From Acanthornis magna (Eukaryota > Chordata > Aves > Passeriformes > Acanthizidae): a stretch of 64,000 nucleotides of DNA. The notes below the pieces were generated by a model. That model saw nothing but the letters and a program-made list of their open reading frames with translations. It searched no databases and was not told the DNA's origin. The DNA lies in contig JAWUZG010000004.1 in assembly GCA_036785705.1 (NCBI GenBank), forward strand, positions 11,707,501-11,771,500. The letters run 5' to 3'. A program made the position numbers and the translations under genes. This document shows positions 14,385 to 27,514 of the stretch, piece after piece. The number at the start of each line of letters is the position of its first letter. Position 1 is the stretch's first letter.

Positions 14385-14790
14385 TCCCTTGTTGCACAGC
14401 CTGGTTAAGGGGTCGCCACTGTCAGCAGCCTTGTGTAGCCAGGAGGTGGCCTGGAGGACACTATTAGTCCCATTTTTCTTCGAGTACCGTGAAAAAGCCC
14501 GGGAAGAGATACAGCATACGTCATACCTGGCAATTGGTTTGCATAGTTTATTTTTCGGGGAACTTATGAGAACATTTTGTGCAGAACACATGAGTTTCAA
14601 TGGGGTGAATATGCCGCAGCCTGTGAAAGGACATTATAAGCTTCTTTTTCCCCAGTGCATACTTGAAGCTCGAATGAATATTGCTAATGTTACATTATAC
14701 AATCTCAGTAATGTACGAGAATGTGCTTCCATTACATGTGCATTTTCTATCGTTTTATGTCTAAAAACCTCAACGCAACCACTCCCTCTA
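14385..14790. other. CpG-retaining segment of unknown nature
   Basis: Eleven CpG dinucleotides lie between about 14414 and 14775, in a background where several hundred bases often pass without one. The segment is open in both directions: a 143-codon plus-strand frame (14389-14820) overlaps a 101-codon minus-strand frame (14295-14600). Neither translation resembles a family I know, and no clear intron-exon borders or repeat wording are seen. It could be a conserved noncoding element, an unmethylated regulatory element, an unfamiliar old transposon piece, or chance. No function is claimed. Confidence 0.35.
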
Positions 14791-17700
14791 CTTAAGGGAA
14801 GTACAATTAGTTTTCATTAGTGTTGTTGATCATTACAGACCAAGCTCTAATCACAGTCTTGACTTAAAAAGATAAGAAAAGAGACAAACTAGAATGGACC
14901 AGTTTTTTCAGCACGCAATCCCCAGCTGTGACACACAGCTACATTCCATCTTCTATTTAGTCTCATTTCTTTCACAATGATGTAGATTAAAAGCCTCTCG
15001 AAAAATTTGAAAGGTCACCCTAAGATGCTTGTATCTTTCTCTAGTTCTCATTTTTAATGCAGTTGCTGAATTGGCTAGTGACAATTACACATTTCACTCC
15101 TAAATTGCCACAATTATTGAGCATTCTTGTTATCTGCTCTGTAATTTCATTTATTAAAACGTGTGTATGAATGCAGTATTGTGTCATGTGAGATGCTTCA
15201 TATGAGTGAAACCTTTAGGATTCTTTCGCTGAGTTGAGAGGGAACAGGATCAGGTTACCACTAACAGAGGAGCAGAGACAGAGGAACATTAATCAAAAGC
15301 TCCACATTTCTGTACTCCTTTTGAAGTTGTGATATGTTCTGGGATCAATAAAAGACCCTGTCAGTGACATATAACTGTACAAGAAGTTTCTTATGCTCTA
15401 GACCTAAACTTGTCAGGTTACTCCCTCAGCCCAGTGGACGTGTTGTTGCTGTCTTTGCAAAGGATGCTGCTGCTTCCTTGTTTCACATTAATACTTAGAT
15501 CTGAGGCCTTTTTCTCAGCACAGTATATTTCAGTATCTTTTGGCAAACTCACTAGTTGAAAGTGCAGAAAAATAGGTCTTCTTTAAAATTATCAGAAGAG
15601 AGTAGCAAGTCATAGTTGCAAACAATGTTTTCTTTGTACAAATCACCATGCAAAACACTCCTACCACTGTAATGTCTTAATACCATAGAGCTTAGACAGC
15701 ATCCTCATTTTTATTTTCTAATACTCTGCTGACACCTTCTGGAACAAAATACTATTTTTGACTTTACAGCTGACTTGTGTAGTGGTAATGATTGAGTCAA
15801 TTAAAAAAAAAAATCTGATGCTACCACATGTCCCAAAACACAAATATCAGCATAGCTTTTACATTCTTAGTGCCAGTTTTCACTGATTTTGAACTAACAA
15901 AATCATAGAGCAATCAGGAAAACATAACAAAGAGAGCATCTCTAGATTGAGATAATCTAGTATCAGGGGGAAAAAACAACCTATACTGCTGCTGCTGCTA
16001 ATGTCTATGAAATTTGATGCTATTTATAAAAGCCTATCTATTGGAGGTAAGGGATAAAGGCAAAATCTCTGATTTGTTTTAAAAATGTGTAGACATTAAA
16101 ATTTGGAACAGGCTTGAATCCTTTCAAACTCAGTCTCATATGCATGTTTAATTTCTCAGTTCTCTTTATTCCCCATCAATGCAGCTGAAGGTGGAAATCT
16201 TGAAGCACATAAAGTGTCAGCACTTGAGTGCAAGAATGACCCAGTTATCCGTGACCTCCACATGAAACCTGCAGGTACAGCACAAGATTTATGAGATACA
16301 TTCATCCTTCTGGAGGACATGCATCCAATGCCTAAAATGACAACAAATACATTAATGCTACTGAATCCCCTTGTTGGCATATTTAAAGACAGTTTCACGG
16401 ACAGCTGGTTGACTTTCATGCTTAATGACAGAAAAGATTAAAAAACCCTATTGTTTTTTATTTTCAAAAAATAATGAAAAGAACATGTAATTCATAAAAG
16501 TAGTATTTCGGGTTCCTGTCTTTCATGTAGTCATAATAATAATACAGTGCAATTATGCTGAGAAATCTTTTTGGGTTTTGGTTTGTTTTGTTTTTTTTTT
16601 AAATAAAGAGTTCATTGATTCTAAGAATTTTATTATATGAGGCTTCTTAACTTTATTTTTTTAAACCTATTATTGTCTTTTTGCATACTGTTTAGAAATT
16701 CTGACAGAATTTTCATTGCAGACATTCAAAAAAATAATCATAAATTTTAAAAATGGTTGTGGACTAATTCACGAGTACACAGAAAATCCTCAGATTGTTT
16801 ATTTTGACTTAGCAATAAAAATGCATTTTTATTATAATTACACCAGATCCAGTTATGTATTGAACAAAAATACACCTACATGATCAAACAGGACTGCAGG
16901 AACATAGGGGATGAATCAAAGGGGAAAGTCCCTCAGGTTATTTTCTACTATAAATAGTAAATATAACCTTCAAGTCAGAAGGAAGGACAAGCAGAAGCAG
17001 GTATATGACACATATCAGCATCTCGCTGCACAGCTGTTATTTCCAGCAGGGTTTTGGCCTCCATGATTATTCAAATACTCCTCTAAGTCCATGGGTTACT
17101 GCAAAGAGATGGCACCCACCTATTAAAATGGTGCAATGACATCTTTATTAATAACTAAGTTACAGAAGTGGCTTTCAGCTAGATTATCTGGGGAGTATTT
17201 GGAGACAGCAAAGACCCAGGGATGAGTTGAGAATGCCTTGGGAGCAGCTCCCACACCCCCCCACAAACAAAAGCGTTAGATGACAAATCTCTTGAGTGCC
17301 TATATGCCAAGACTCATATTCTAGGAAACAAACAAGAAATTTCCAGTCTCCATGTACAGTCACAGAATTACACTATCTTTGGAAGTACAGATATTTGATG
17401 GCATAACTCACGTGACCAAAGTACTGCAATGGACATTTGTAGGCTGTTCAAGACAGACAAAAACAGTAAAAGGGGAGGGATTATGCTCCACAGAAAAGAT
17501 CAACCTGGAGATTAGCTATAGACAAGAGGACAGATCTGTATATCTGATGGTCTGATATAAGAGGACTGGAGAAGATGATTTAAGAGAAGGAAATGAACCA
17601 GATGCTTTAGAAATCATTTCCAACCTAGATTTCTATGTGTTTCCATTGTGACATGCTGGGAATATCCCTCACTCTGAATGCTGCTTCAGGTGAATGATGG

Positions 17701-18480
17701 AGGATTGTTCACGAGTGTAACTTCTTCAGCTGGATTCATGAATATTACTGACATAGATAACGTGTGAAATGGTGTATAGCGGCCTATTTTATTTTAATAG
17801 TTGAAGGAAATTAAAAAAAAATAGTTCAGAGGAAACTGAGGACTCGGTTTGTACTGGTTGAAAATCTGTGTGAAAAGAACTGGTGCTATATGAAGCCAAG
17901 CAATACCATACATGTTTATTTTTTCTCCTAAACAGCACGAAATATCCATGAAGCTCACTGTTATTTAGCAGTTTGACAAGATAATTTCACAGCAACTATG
18001 AAATTGCATGATTGAATCCTTAAAACTGCCAGTAGAAAAGGCATGTATAGACTCCAATATTGTTCCATCCATTTGAGTTTATTTCTACTTTTCAGAGTTA
18101 TTTAAACTATGAGATAGCCTAGAAGGGATTTTTTTTACTGTTGCAGTGATTATATGTTTTGAAAAATCTTTTATCACTTTTATATTTGAGTGAAGTTTTA
18201 TTAGTTACTAAAGAACACTCTTTACAGAATTCAATGAAAAAAATTCATATGAAACAGATTGTAGCCTTCATAAAGCCACATAATGCCTAGAAAAAGAACA
18301 GAACAAATGCCAAGGTTAAAACTCAATTTTACCACTAATCTTAGCATGATCAAGTAGGGACAGAAATAAGTAATAAAGTTTGAAACTGCAGATGACTTCA
18401 AATGAAAGTAATGCAAAATCTGTAATTTCTGAGTTTCTCTATCATAAAGTATGGATAATACATTCAAAGAATTCAAAGAA

Positions 18481-18606
18481 TTTTTTTTTTTTTCTTTTTA
18501 ACTGATAGTATTTTTATTTTTATCATGGTTTTGGCTTGGTTCATTTTTTTGCTCTTTTTTTTGTGGGGTGATCAGGGGGGTTGGTTTAGTTGGTTTGATT
18601 GCTTTG
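18481..18606 (+). repeat. T-rich then G/T-rich low-complexity tract
   Basis: A T13 run is followed by a stretch almost free of C, with repeated TTGGTT and TTTGG words. It is simple-sequence in character with no repeat unit that persists. Confidence 0.6.
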
Positions 18607-18761
18607 TTTTCCTCAGAAATACACCCTAAGCTTAGCAGATGGGTTATGCCCTAAGTAGAATAATCTTGTTGGATTAAGAGATAGTTCACACCCCTCAGCA
18701 CATTTCCCCACAGAGATATTAGTGTCCAGAAGCTTTTTAACCTGAAGTCTACAAATCCTAG

Positions 18762-18797
18762 TTTTCCATAAGTTATATTTTTTCCATAAGCTGTATT
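18762..18797 (+). repeat. 18-bp tandem duplication, two mismatches
   Basis: Units 18762-18779 and 18780-18797 both begin TTTTCCATAAG and differ at two positions in the remaining seven bases. The divergence suggests an older event than the 23-bp duplication at 9376. Confidence 0.85.
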
Positions 18798-21700
18798 TGA
18801 CTCTATATCCCCATCAGATGCAGAACAATATTTTCTTGACATGGTAGGTATTTAATTAATAAAGTATTTTGAAAACACTGCGCAAGGTAACCAAGCAAAA
18901 CATCCAGTATATTCACTTATATGCAGTTTTATAGCTGAAGAAGAAGAAAAGAGCAAAAGCCTTTGAGGCCAATTCCTAGGCAACATAAAGGCATTTCTTC
19001 CCCATATACCTCAAATTTCATTGTTTCCTCCTTTTTCAGCCAAAAGAGACTTTCTGAAGTTATTCCATTGCATAGGACAATAAATCCAATGCTAACATAA
19101 AACTGAACTGTGTCTCTCACTTCCAGGAAAAAATAACAAGACACATGCGATGAACATCTATCTCTAATATAACCTCTGGCACCCTCTGAGATGCATCTGA
19201 GATCCTCACACTCTTCTAAATCCTATGGATTCATTGATGGATGTTGGCCTTTTAGTGTTAATGAATCTTTTATCTCTGAACAACTGTCCTCCAAAAGCTA
19301 TTGGCAGAGTTCGCTGTCCACAAGATGAGCCAAATAGCTCTCCTAGCCAAAATGAAGAAGCCTGTTTCCTTAGCTAGAGATACCAAAAGTCTGAAATGAA
19401 GCATTTGTACCACTTGATGGAGCCATTAACAAGTTGCCAGCTGAAATGCTCAGATGAGCATAATGAGTGCAGCTGTAGCTGCCAAAAGAGGATAGAATCT
19501 ACTGAATTCTCTAGACATTCAATAACTAGTGAGTGTGACCTACTTAACAGTGGGTTACATCAACCTGCCAACCTTGGAATAAATCTTTATGCCATTACCA
19601 TGATAAACTACAATTTCATTTGCTATGTGAGAACGGTCTGGGAGCCAACCCTCACCATTGATGGTTTTGTGGTAGTTTTTTTTTTTTATCCTTCCTGTGC
19701 AACAGCCACATTTTGCCAATGATTAGTGGTGGTTTATTTTAACTTAAAGTGACCTGGTGGGGTTTCAACTTCTTACCTCCTTTACTGAGCATTTTGTTAT
19801 TTTTTTTGTTCTTTCCAGGGAGGAAAATAAACAAACTTCTTCATCCTAAAATAAATAAAATGTTTGAAGAGCTCTGGCAGTAGTCTAGGGAAACACTACT
19901 ATCTCTGAATGCCCTTGTCAAGCTTCTTATCTTTTTTTTGCAAGCCACTTCTTTCCCTTAGGACTTGTGAATATCTCACAGATAAAGTTGAATGCAAGCA
20001 GATATGTATGGGGTTCTACTCCTTTCTGAAAGAGACACTTAAAACACCAAAACACATTGTGAATGCTTGATTAATATTGCCTACATGCCAATAAATTACT
20101 GGTAGTCATTTTCAGGCTTTGTGGAGGGTGACCTAATGAATATAAACAGAATATGAGTAATTCAAAAATAATGGGAAAATTTTCCATCAGCAACAGGCTC
20201 TTCATAACTAAATTAACAGAGAAAACACCAAAAGACTCATTTCAATTTGTTTATGCTTACAAAACCAATTTTCCACCTTCTCCACTCTAAGGGCATAACT
20301 GATTGGAAGCACTTCCTATTTTCAGTTGAAAGTTCATGCAAAACTCCATCCAAGGCTAATGCTAACTGACACTTTAGACCATGCATGGTGGCTCAAAACA
20401 GAATCACAGCATATTCACATTTCTTTCCTCATTCAGGGGTAAGAAATTGGGTGGGAACACGCTTTCTACTTTCAGACAGTAAGTGCTTTGGCAGGAGGGT
20501 GATGAAAGGATTCACCAGAGCAGAATAATTGCCTTTCACATAGGTATCGTAATTTCTCTGTCCAAAGCATGAACAGAGAGACTTTATATTTGAAGATCCA
20601 CATTGATTAAATAGAAAGCACTGATTCCAAGACTGGACTGCTTCCTCATGTGGTATAAAGCTTTATGTTGAGTTGAGCTGCACAGTGATTTACACCAAAA
20701 TAATCTGACAAGTCTGGAGGTGACAGACTGATGCATGACTATAGCTAGGTCTTTATAAAAAGATTTCTCATAGTTTTAATAACTTCTTTTCCCATTTACT
20801 CATGCTTTTGTAGCACTTTCTAAAGACCCTTTTTTAACAATTCAGGGGTTTAAAAGATTATGAACAATTAGTTTAACTCCCGTTCACCTGTAATAGGAAT
20901 TGTGAACGTTCAGTACTTCTGATACTCCAGGTTTCCTGTTTCTGCTTCCAGATTGGCAGCTCTCAAAGTCCTGGCCAAGGGATTCATTGGCTTTTCTGGC
21001 TGCAGCATTTTGGTCCTTCAAGTTGGACTTGCATGGTTAAAGATTTTGTAATACAGTAGACTAAAGTAATGCTTCTCCCTTGGATATTTTTTTTTTTACA
21101 ACTGTACATCATATTAAACATAAAATAATTCACACCCTTAAATGTTTAAACCAGTGGGTACTGTGACTTTTTCTGCAGAACAAGACACAATACAGAGATT
21201 TCATTACAATTTTCAGGATCTAAAAGAAACTCATTCTGTTAGACAGCCCAAGAAATACACATGTCCAGCCACAATAACATAACAGTCTCATATCTTGCCC
21301 TGATCTTCTTTCCAGTCTTGAGGTTTTCCTCTTGCTCCCTCCATCTCTTCCTCCCTCTATCCATCTTCTTCCATAGAACATGAATTTTCTCATTCTCTTT
21401 AAAATGTTTGATAGCAGTGTTCCTGCCACTCAGTTTTTAGATCACTTTGTTAGTTAATGGTCCTGATCAGCCTCAACATATGACCAACATCCAAAACCTA
21501 GACAACCTGCCTGGATGGGCTCTTTTCCTTGGTTTGTTGACATCCTTTGCCCAAAGTATTTCTTTTCAAACAGGGGATTGCCAAAGGATTGTCTTCAGGA
21601 TGTCCTGCTGCATTATGGGTCATGTGTTTCTTTCCTGGAACTGCACCTGAAGCTAAATGGGGAAAAAAAATAGTAGAGGAAGTAATCAAGCCTCAGGCTT

Positions 21701-24437
21701 ATAATGAAATTTTTAGTTTCACATAATCCCTAGTATCAAACAGAATAGGGAGAGTGCCTGTGCACAGATTCTGTACGTCATCACAGACTATATCTGAAAC
21801 CTGTTGGGGGAAAAGCTTCTCCTGAAACACCATGTGGGTAACAGATAAAGGACTCGACCATGTGAAATTATTCTCTCTCATTAAAATGAATGAGAGCTAG
21901 TGTCATATGGTCCACCACAAAAGCAGATAAAATGACAAAATAGCCCAAGAGGCATAACTGCAGTGTAGAAATCATCATATTTTGATTCACTGTTTCCTAA
22001 TTGGCGACAGGCTTCTGGAACAGGATTAGCTTAGATTTACATGATGAAAGGCAATCCAGTGTTAATTGTATCAGTTGACTCTCACCATTACACAGGATGA
22101 CAAGTGAGAAAATAAAGTTCTTGTTTCTTCATAACATAAATGATTTGGATAGCACTCATTCCAGAACTATCAGGACAGGACTCTAATTGCACAAAACATC
22201 TGTATATCAGAAAAGAACAGCCTTTCATTTCAGCAGCACCATCTTCATTAATCACAAGGAAGCAAGGGAGAAACCCACTACCTTGTAAGTGTGTGATTCA
22301 ATACCAGGATTTTTAATAGTCTCGAAGTGTGGCTTTGATAGCAGTAAGTAGACAACTGTCAAGCGTGGCTGCCAGCGAATGCACAGGTTAATAGCAGTCC
22401 CTGACACATCAGCTACTGAGCCTCTGTTTCCAATAGAATTACCAATAGGAGTTACTGGCCAGAAAAACATCACGTCCTACGGAAACTATAATAGTTCTGT
22501 TAAGTATCTTGTTTTGTTTTGCCTTTTTAATGCCAAAAGCAAGCTGTTTCTTCCTTTCTGTGGTATCATACTGTTCATGATTTCCTTGGCAAGCAAACAC
22601 AAGTTAATTTTGGCCACAGATGCTTTGTTTGTGCTCCAAGCTCATTCTTATCTTAGGCTCAGCTCTGCTCTACCCACAGATATACAGCTTCCCCTTGAGT
22701 TTGGGGAGGGATCAAGTGAGTTTGCAAGAGGCCAAGCACACAGTTCATTAGTAATTTACAATCTTAATTTCCTAGCAATGGGGTTAGATTATTGGATGTA
22801 TTTTATACCCAGAGGATGCAGGAGTAACTGTGCTTTGTTAGAAAAAGAAGTAGCAGTAGGGGGACAGGGAAGGCTGGGCTTTGGGCCATGGTTTTGAGTC
22901 TCTCCAAAAGCAAAGTAATTCATGTGTTTTTGTTTACACTATTTCTTCACTCATGCTGCATGATGCCTCTTTTCGAGCTTTGTCACGCTCCTAGCTACCC
23001 TACACTGTACTACATAAGCTTCTCTTTCTGAGTGTCTTCAGTCACAGCAAGGGAAGGGTCAGACTCTGCAACCCACCTGACCCAGAGCTCAAAACTACAA
23101 ACAAATGCAAACCTTCTTTGCAAGAAAAGATATGTAGTACCCAGTACCCAGGCTATAGTGCAAATAAATAAACTAAATCCTGTATCTTCCAGAATTCAAT
23201 GACAGATTTTGTCCTAAAGACAACTAGAACGTGCCAAACCTCCACTCTCCTAGTGGCACCACGACAGTCGTCAACCTCTGCAGACAGGAACAATTGTGCA
23301 ACAACCTAAAAATATCCTGGACCTGCAAAAGGGCAAAGACATCACAGTACTGAATGATCAGAGATCTGCAAAGCAAAGACTCAAACTCATATTCTTGCCT
23401 GAAATGCCAGGAAATTATTCTTGCGTTTTCTAACCAGGACCTGGTTTCATCAGAAAGTTTTTGTCCCTTCGTCTGTCTGACCAGCTGAGTCAACAAGTGC
23501 AGCATTTCATTTTACACATCCAAGTTTGCTGGAATAGTGTCTCCTGTATTGGCAGGAGTAAATCTAGGATTCAACAACTACAGATCATTTTCTCACTGCA
23601 AATACCATCTGTTTTGTTCCTTAATTACATCACTCTCCATAATATATTTTTCCTGTTATTAACATGCAGAAGAACATTAAATTTTACAGTCACAAGACAA
23701 ACATTCAAGCATTTGGTGTCCCTTGTTTTCCAGTGACCATAGTGATTATTCTCAGAAATTAATTTGATTGCAAAAACCTATTATTTGACTGATTATGGAA
23801 TAAGTAGCAAAACAGATGAACATTTTGCTATCAGCCAAACAGCAAGACAATGTAAACAGATTTTTGTTTCATTGGCATAATTTCCAACTTTTGATTCAAG
23901 TTTTGTGATCACATAAACATGCAGAAGTCCCAGGTACCATTCCTGCTTATGGGGATCTCAGAGCAGAGAGCCATCTCTGAAATCTCTTTATCAATGAATC
24001 AAATCAAGAAAAGGCATAACCACCGTAAGAGAAATTTGAAGCTGCATTGATAACCAGTCAAAAAAAATTAACACAGTGATGTATGTTTGCACACAAAACA
24101 TTAATTATGTCCTTTCTGTTTATTTGATGGTATGGTAATACTGTGCTTGTTTTTCCATTCCTTCTAAGAACATACAATGTGTGGTTTTTTGTAGAACTTG
24201 TGAGCCTTTAAAGTACTTAAATAATTTTGAAAGCCAACTGTAATTAGTTTCTATTAGTTATGTTAAAATTTCTGTACATTACTGTGCTTCTCAATGCAAT
24301 ATTTCAAAAGTGAAATCTTTTGTGGACAAAATTTGGTTACATTTTTTAGCCAAAATTATTTTAATTACAAAAATAAAAATAGTTTTAAAAAAATCTAAAA
24401 ATATTTACAAAACCACATCAATAGGTTTAATGCCTTC

Positions 24438-24453
24438 TTTTTTTTTTTTTTTT
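24438..24453 (+). repeat. Poly-T run (16 nt)
   Basis: Sixteen uninterrupted T residues, followed by CTAATTTTCCCAG. No flanking duplication or transcript-like sequence was seen that would mark it as the tail of a minus-strand retrocopy. Confidence 0.8.
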
Positions 24454-25570
24454 CTAATTTTCCCAGTCTCCTGCAATGAAGCAAAATATTCATATAAGCT
24501 AAATTCAAAGCTCTTGACAGTGATATTATGTTCATGCTCTGAGATCAGGCCACCCCTTTCTGACAGTAAGTCAGCAGTAACTGGTTACACAAATATCCCC
24601 TGTAATTATTAAAATCTTCCCATATACAAATACGTTCTGTTTCCAAATTGGCCATAGGGTGACTGGGTCTGTCGTTACCTTCCCCTCCTTACTTGCTATC
24701 CTTTGCTAGGCAATACCCTTTGTACCACCTCTGAGAGACAGTGGGCCCAGACTTAATGAAGGCTAAAAAGTAAATGATGCATTCTTACTGCCCACTTAAC
24801 TTGAATAATTGGCTGCCATTGCTTATTTTGCAGATTTCTGAGGGAAATCTTAGGCTCCGAAAAGTTAAATGAGCTTGAACAAAAGATGGCTAAGCTTTTC
24901 TTGCCATTGACTGACAAGCAACCTACACAATATTAACCTTCTGAAGCTAACTATTCACTCAAAATAGTGTCAGAGATGAGGCATAATTTTAATGAGTTGT
25001 GGATCTGCAGAACTGCTTAACAAAACACCATCTTCCTCTGAAACCTAAATGTTTTACTCTTTTTTAATAGGAAATGTTGGCTATTTTAACACAAATGTTT
25101 AACAGAAGGTAACATAAGCTTTTTGCATTTTTGCCCAAAAATCTCATTCCTGTGTTCTAATAGTTAGCTCAGAGTACACCATTATATGTGTACATTTTGG
25201 ACTGTCCATTTTCAAGTACATGCCATTATGGTATCTAAGCGGAATTTAATATGCCTTGATGAAAATTGGAAGGCACCTTTGCAGTTCTTGCTACCGCCTT
25301 TATTTTCTTGAATAAATTACTAGCGAAGAAATTTCTTTGTATTGCTCAGTCTTGTTACAATATCACATACAAACAGCTTAGAGAGGACAGGCCACAACAC
25401 AACTCCTGGCCATAGTCCTCTGGTGTTGTGACCTCCTTCCCCTGTGAAAAATGAGAATTTATTCCTACCCCTTATTTGTTCTCTTCCCAACAGTTTTCCC
25501 TTCATATGATGACCTTTCCTTGTATCCCATTACTCACTGGTGTATTTAACAGCCTTTGGTGAAGAACCTT

Positions 25571-25614
25571 GAAATATTTTGACCTGTGAAATATTTTCAT
25601 CTTTGAAATATTTT
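25571..25614 (+). repeat. 17-bp period repeat of GAAATATTTT
   Basis: The 10-mer GAAATATTTT starts at 25571, 25588 and 25605, exactly 17 bp apart, with related spacers (GACCTGT, CATCTTT). A degenerate fourth unit may follow to about 25630. Confidence 0.85.
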
Positions 25615-27514
25615 TACCTTTAAAACACTTTTAAAGTCCAGATTGGAACAGGCAGGACAAGCAATGATATGGAGGCATTTCAAACACCACTGTACTCTGG
25701 GAGACTTCTGCTGAAGAGGGCCATGTCTGTAGCATGTCATGACACCATTTTGCTGCTTATGACTGATTTTTCTTCCTTCAGACCCAACCATGTAAATGAG
25801 TTTGGTGTGCATCCCAGTCTTTTCAGTGTTAGGATGTTGTTGGGAGATATACCTGAACACAGGAGTTGATGAGGACTTCAGAGTTCAACAATTTGGAAGT
25901 GCTAAAGAAGACAGAGATTTGTTGCAGGACTAGAAACCAAAGCTTAGATGTCTGCATTTAAGTTATTCCAACTGCAAAAACTTCTGAAATTGTCTGGACT
26001 GGAAAGAAGTATTTAAGAGCAGAGGACAACATGTTGAGCAAAGGGGAGATTTACTTTAAAGACTTGTAATTTGGCTATTTCATAGAGGAAATCAGCATTA
26101 CTTTATTTGGAGTTACAGTGCTCTAATCCTTTTGTGTATCTGTGTATTAGCAGGACTTCACTTTAGGGAGCAGATGCTGTCAATGTCTTTCAGAGAACAT
26201 CAAGAAAAAGGGAGGAACTATTCTGCTTCAAGCCCTGGGAGACTCAAGGAACTGTGACACCCACACATATACCATCAACCATTTTAATAGGATCTGAAAG
26301 AATGATCACTAGTGACAATCTCAAATAAGATAACTAAAATTATAGTATTAATGCACTTAAAAATCACTTCCTTGATCTCTGATCTTATGCCATACTAGAA
26401 GAATATGAATCTTATATTGTTAATTAATTGACATTTTCTAATCTTGCTTATTAGAAGAGACATAGAAGTAAGCACTAATGATTTTCTTGAATTTTACTAG
26501 AAAAATATGTATAAGGTAATTGACACTCTTTGATCATGACTGTGCTTGATCCTTAACTGAGTATAATCAAGATCAATTTGTTTTCCTAATTGAATAGCCT
26601 TCATTCACAATAAAACTGTTTCAATGAATTAAACTGAACATTTAACTGTTGTCTTTGAATATTGTAAACAGATGGACTTCAAGTCTGAATTGATTTGCTT
26701 CACATGTCACTCAGTATAAATATTTTTCTCTAAAGTCAAATTTCTGAGTTGAAAGTTATTTTGTTTCTTTTTTTTCTTGTTTGTGTGTCCTGAAGCTATA
26801 ACAAAAATGAAGTTACTATTAGAGAAACTACTCATTTTTAATTTTTCCCCTTTTAGGGTTCTTTGCCTTCTATTGCTTTCAGTTTTTAAAGCCAGCTGCT
26901 GCTGTGGCAACCTACTTGACCAATCAGTGAGTACAATGATTACTTAGAAACCTCTGCAGTTCAAATGAAGACTATATAGATTCACTTAATTGTTCCAAGT
27001 AATAAATATATACAAAATTCTTCCAGTTTGGAAAGCTCTGCAGAAGCATTCTATATTTATTAACTCTTCTTTTTTTAACCTGTTTTTTAATTAACAGACT
27101 AATATATAGTATTATAACAGCTACAGTTTAAATACTGCCATTACAGAACTATTTTATATTAGGAAGCTTTTATGAGCAAACATACAGGTATATCCATAAA
27201 GAGTGTGAGAAATAAATTATTTGCAAATGTAAAGGCTCAGGTTTGTACACCTGAATAAGCCTGAAAAATGTAGCTATAAATAGTGGTATCATAATGATAA
27301 GGAAGACACAGAAATACATATATTTTAGTCCCTGATCAAATAAAAAAATTAAGTATGTATGAATCTGTGAATTGATTTGGATGGGACCATTCATCCTTCA
27401 GGGTAAAATTTACTTTGGAATATATATACTTTTCAGTTTTCTCAGAACCTTAACTGGAGATGGAATATGTTTGAAAAAAAACCAATGAAAACAATTAAAA
27501 TATAAATAGCCTTT

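Larger units (their letters stand above)
14791..22230. other. Noncoding sequence without recognisable genes
   Basis: About 7.4 kb of AT-rich sequence. Visible structure: a T-rich tract at about 16561-16600, a T13 run at 18481-18493 followed by a G/T-rich tract to about 18605, and an 18-bp duplication at 18762-18797. Frames of up to 108 codons lack any protein signature. Confidence 0.55.
22231..27514. other. Noncoding sequence; longest isolated ORF not supported as a gene
   Basis: This contains a 172-codon plus-strand frame at 22379-22897. Its start codon has a poor context (C at -3, C at +4) and the translation shows one hydrophobic stretch at about residues 42-70 but no known domain. Its 5' part is also open on the other strand (22252-22473). 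Other visible structure is a T16 run at 24438-24453 and a 17-bp-period repeat at 25571-25614. No transposon was recognised. Confidence 0.5.

Noticed and set aside
22234..22284. Candidate 51-bp exon between a CTTTCATTTCAG acceptor-like site and a GTAAGTG donor-like site
   Set aside because: Both splice motifs look good and two frames are open, but such pairs arise by chance often in 64 kb. There is no neighbouring exon, no recognised peptide and no other support.
23224..23505. 93-codon minus-strand frame with a Leu-rich translation
   Set aside because: No recognised family, no flanking exons, length within chance expectation.
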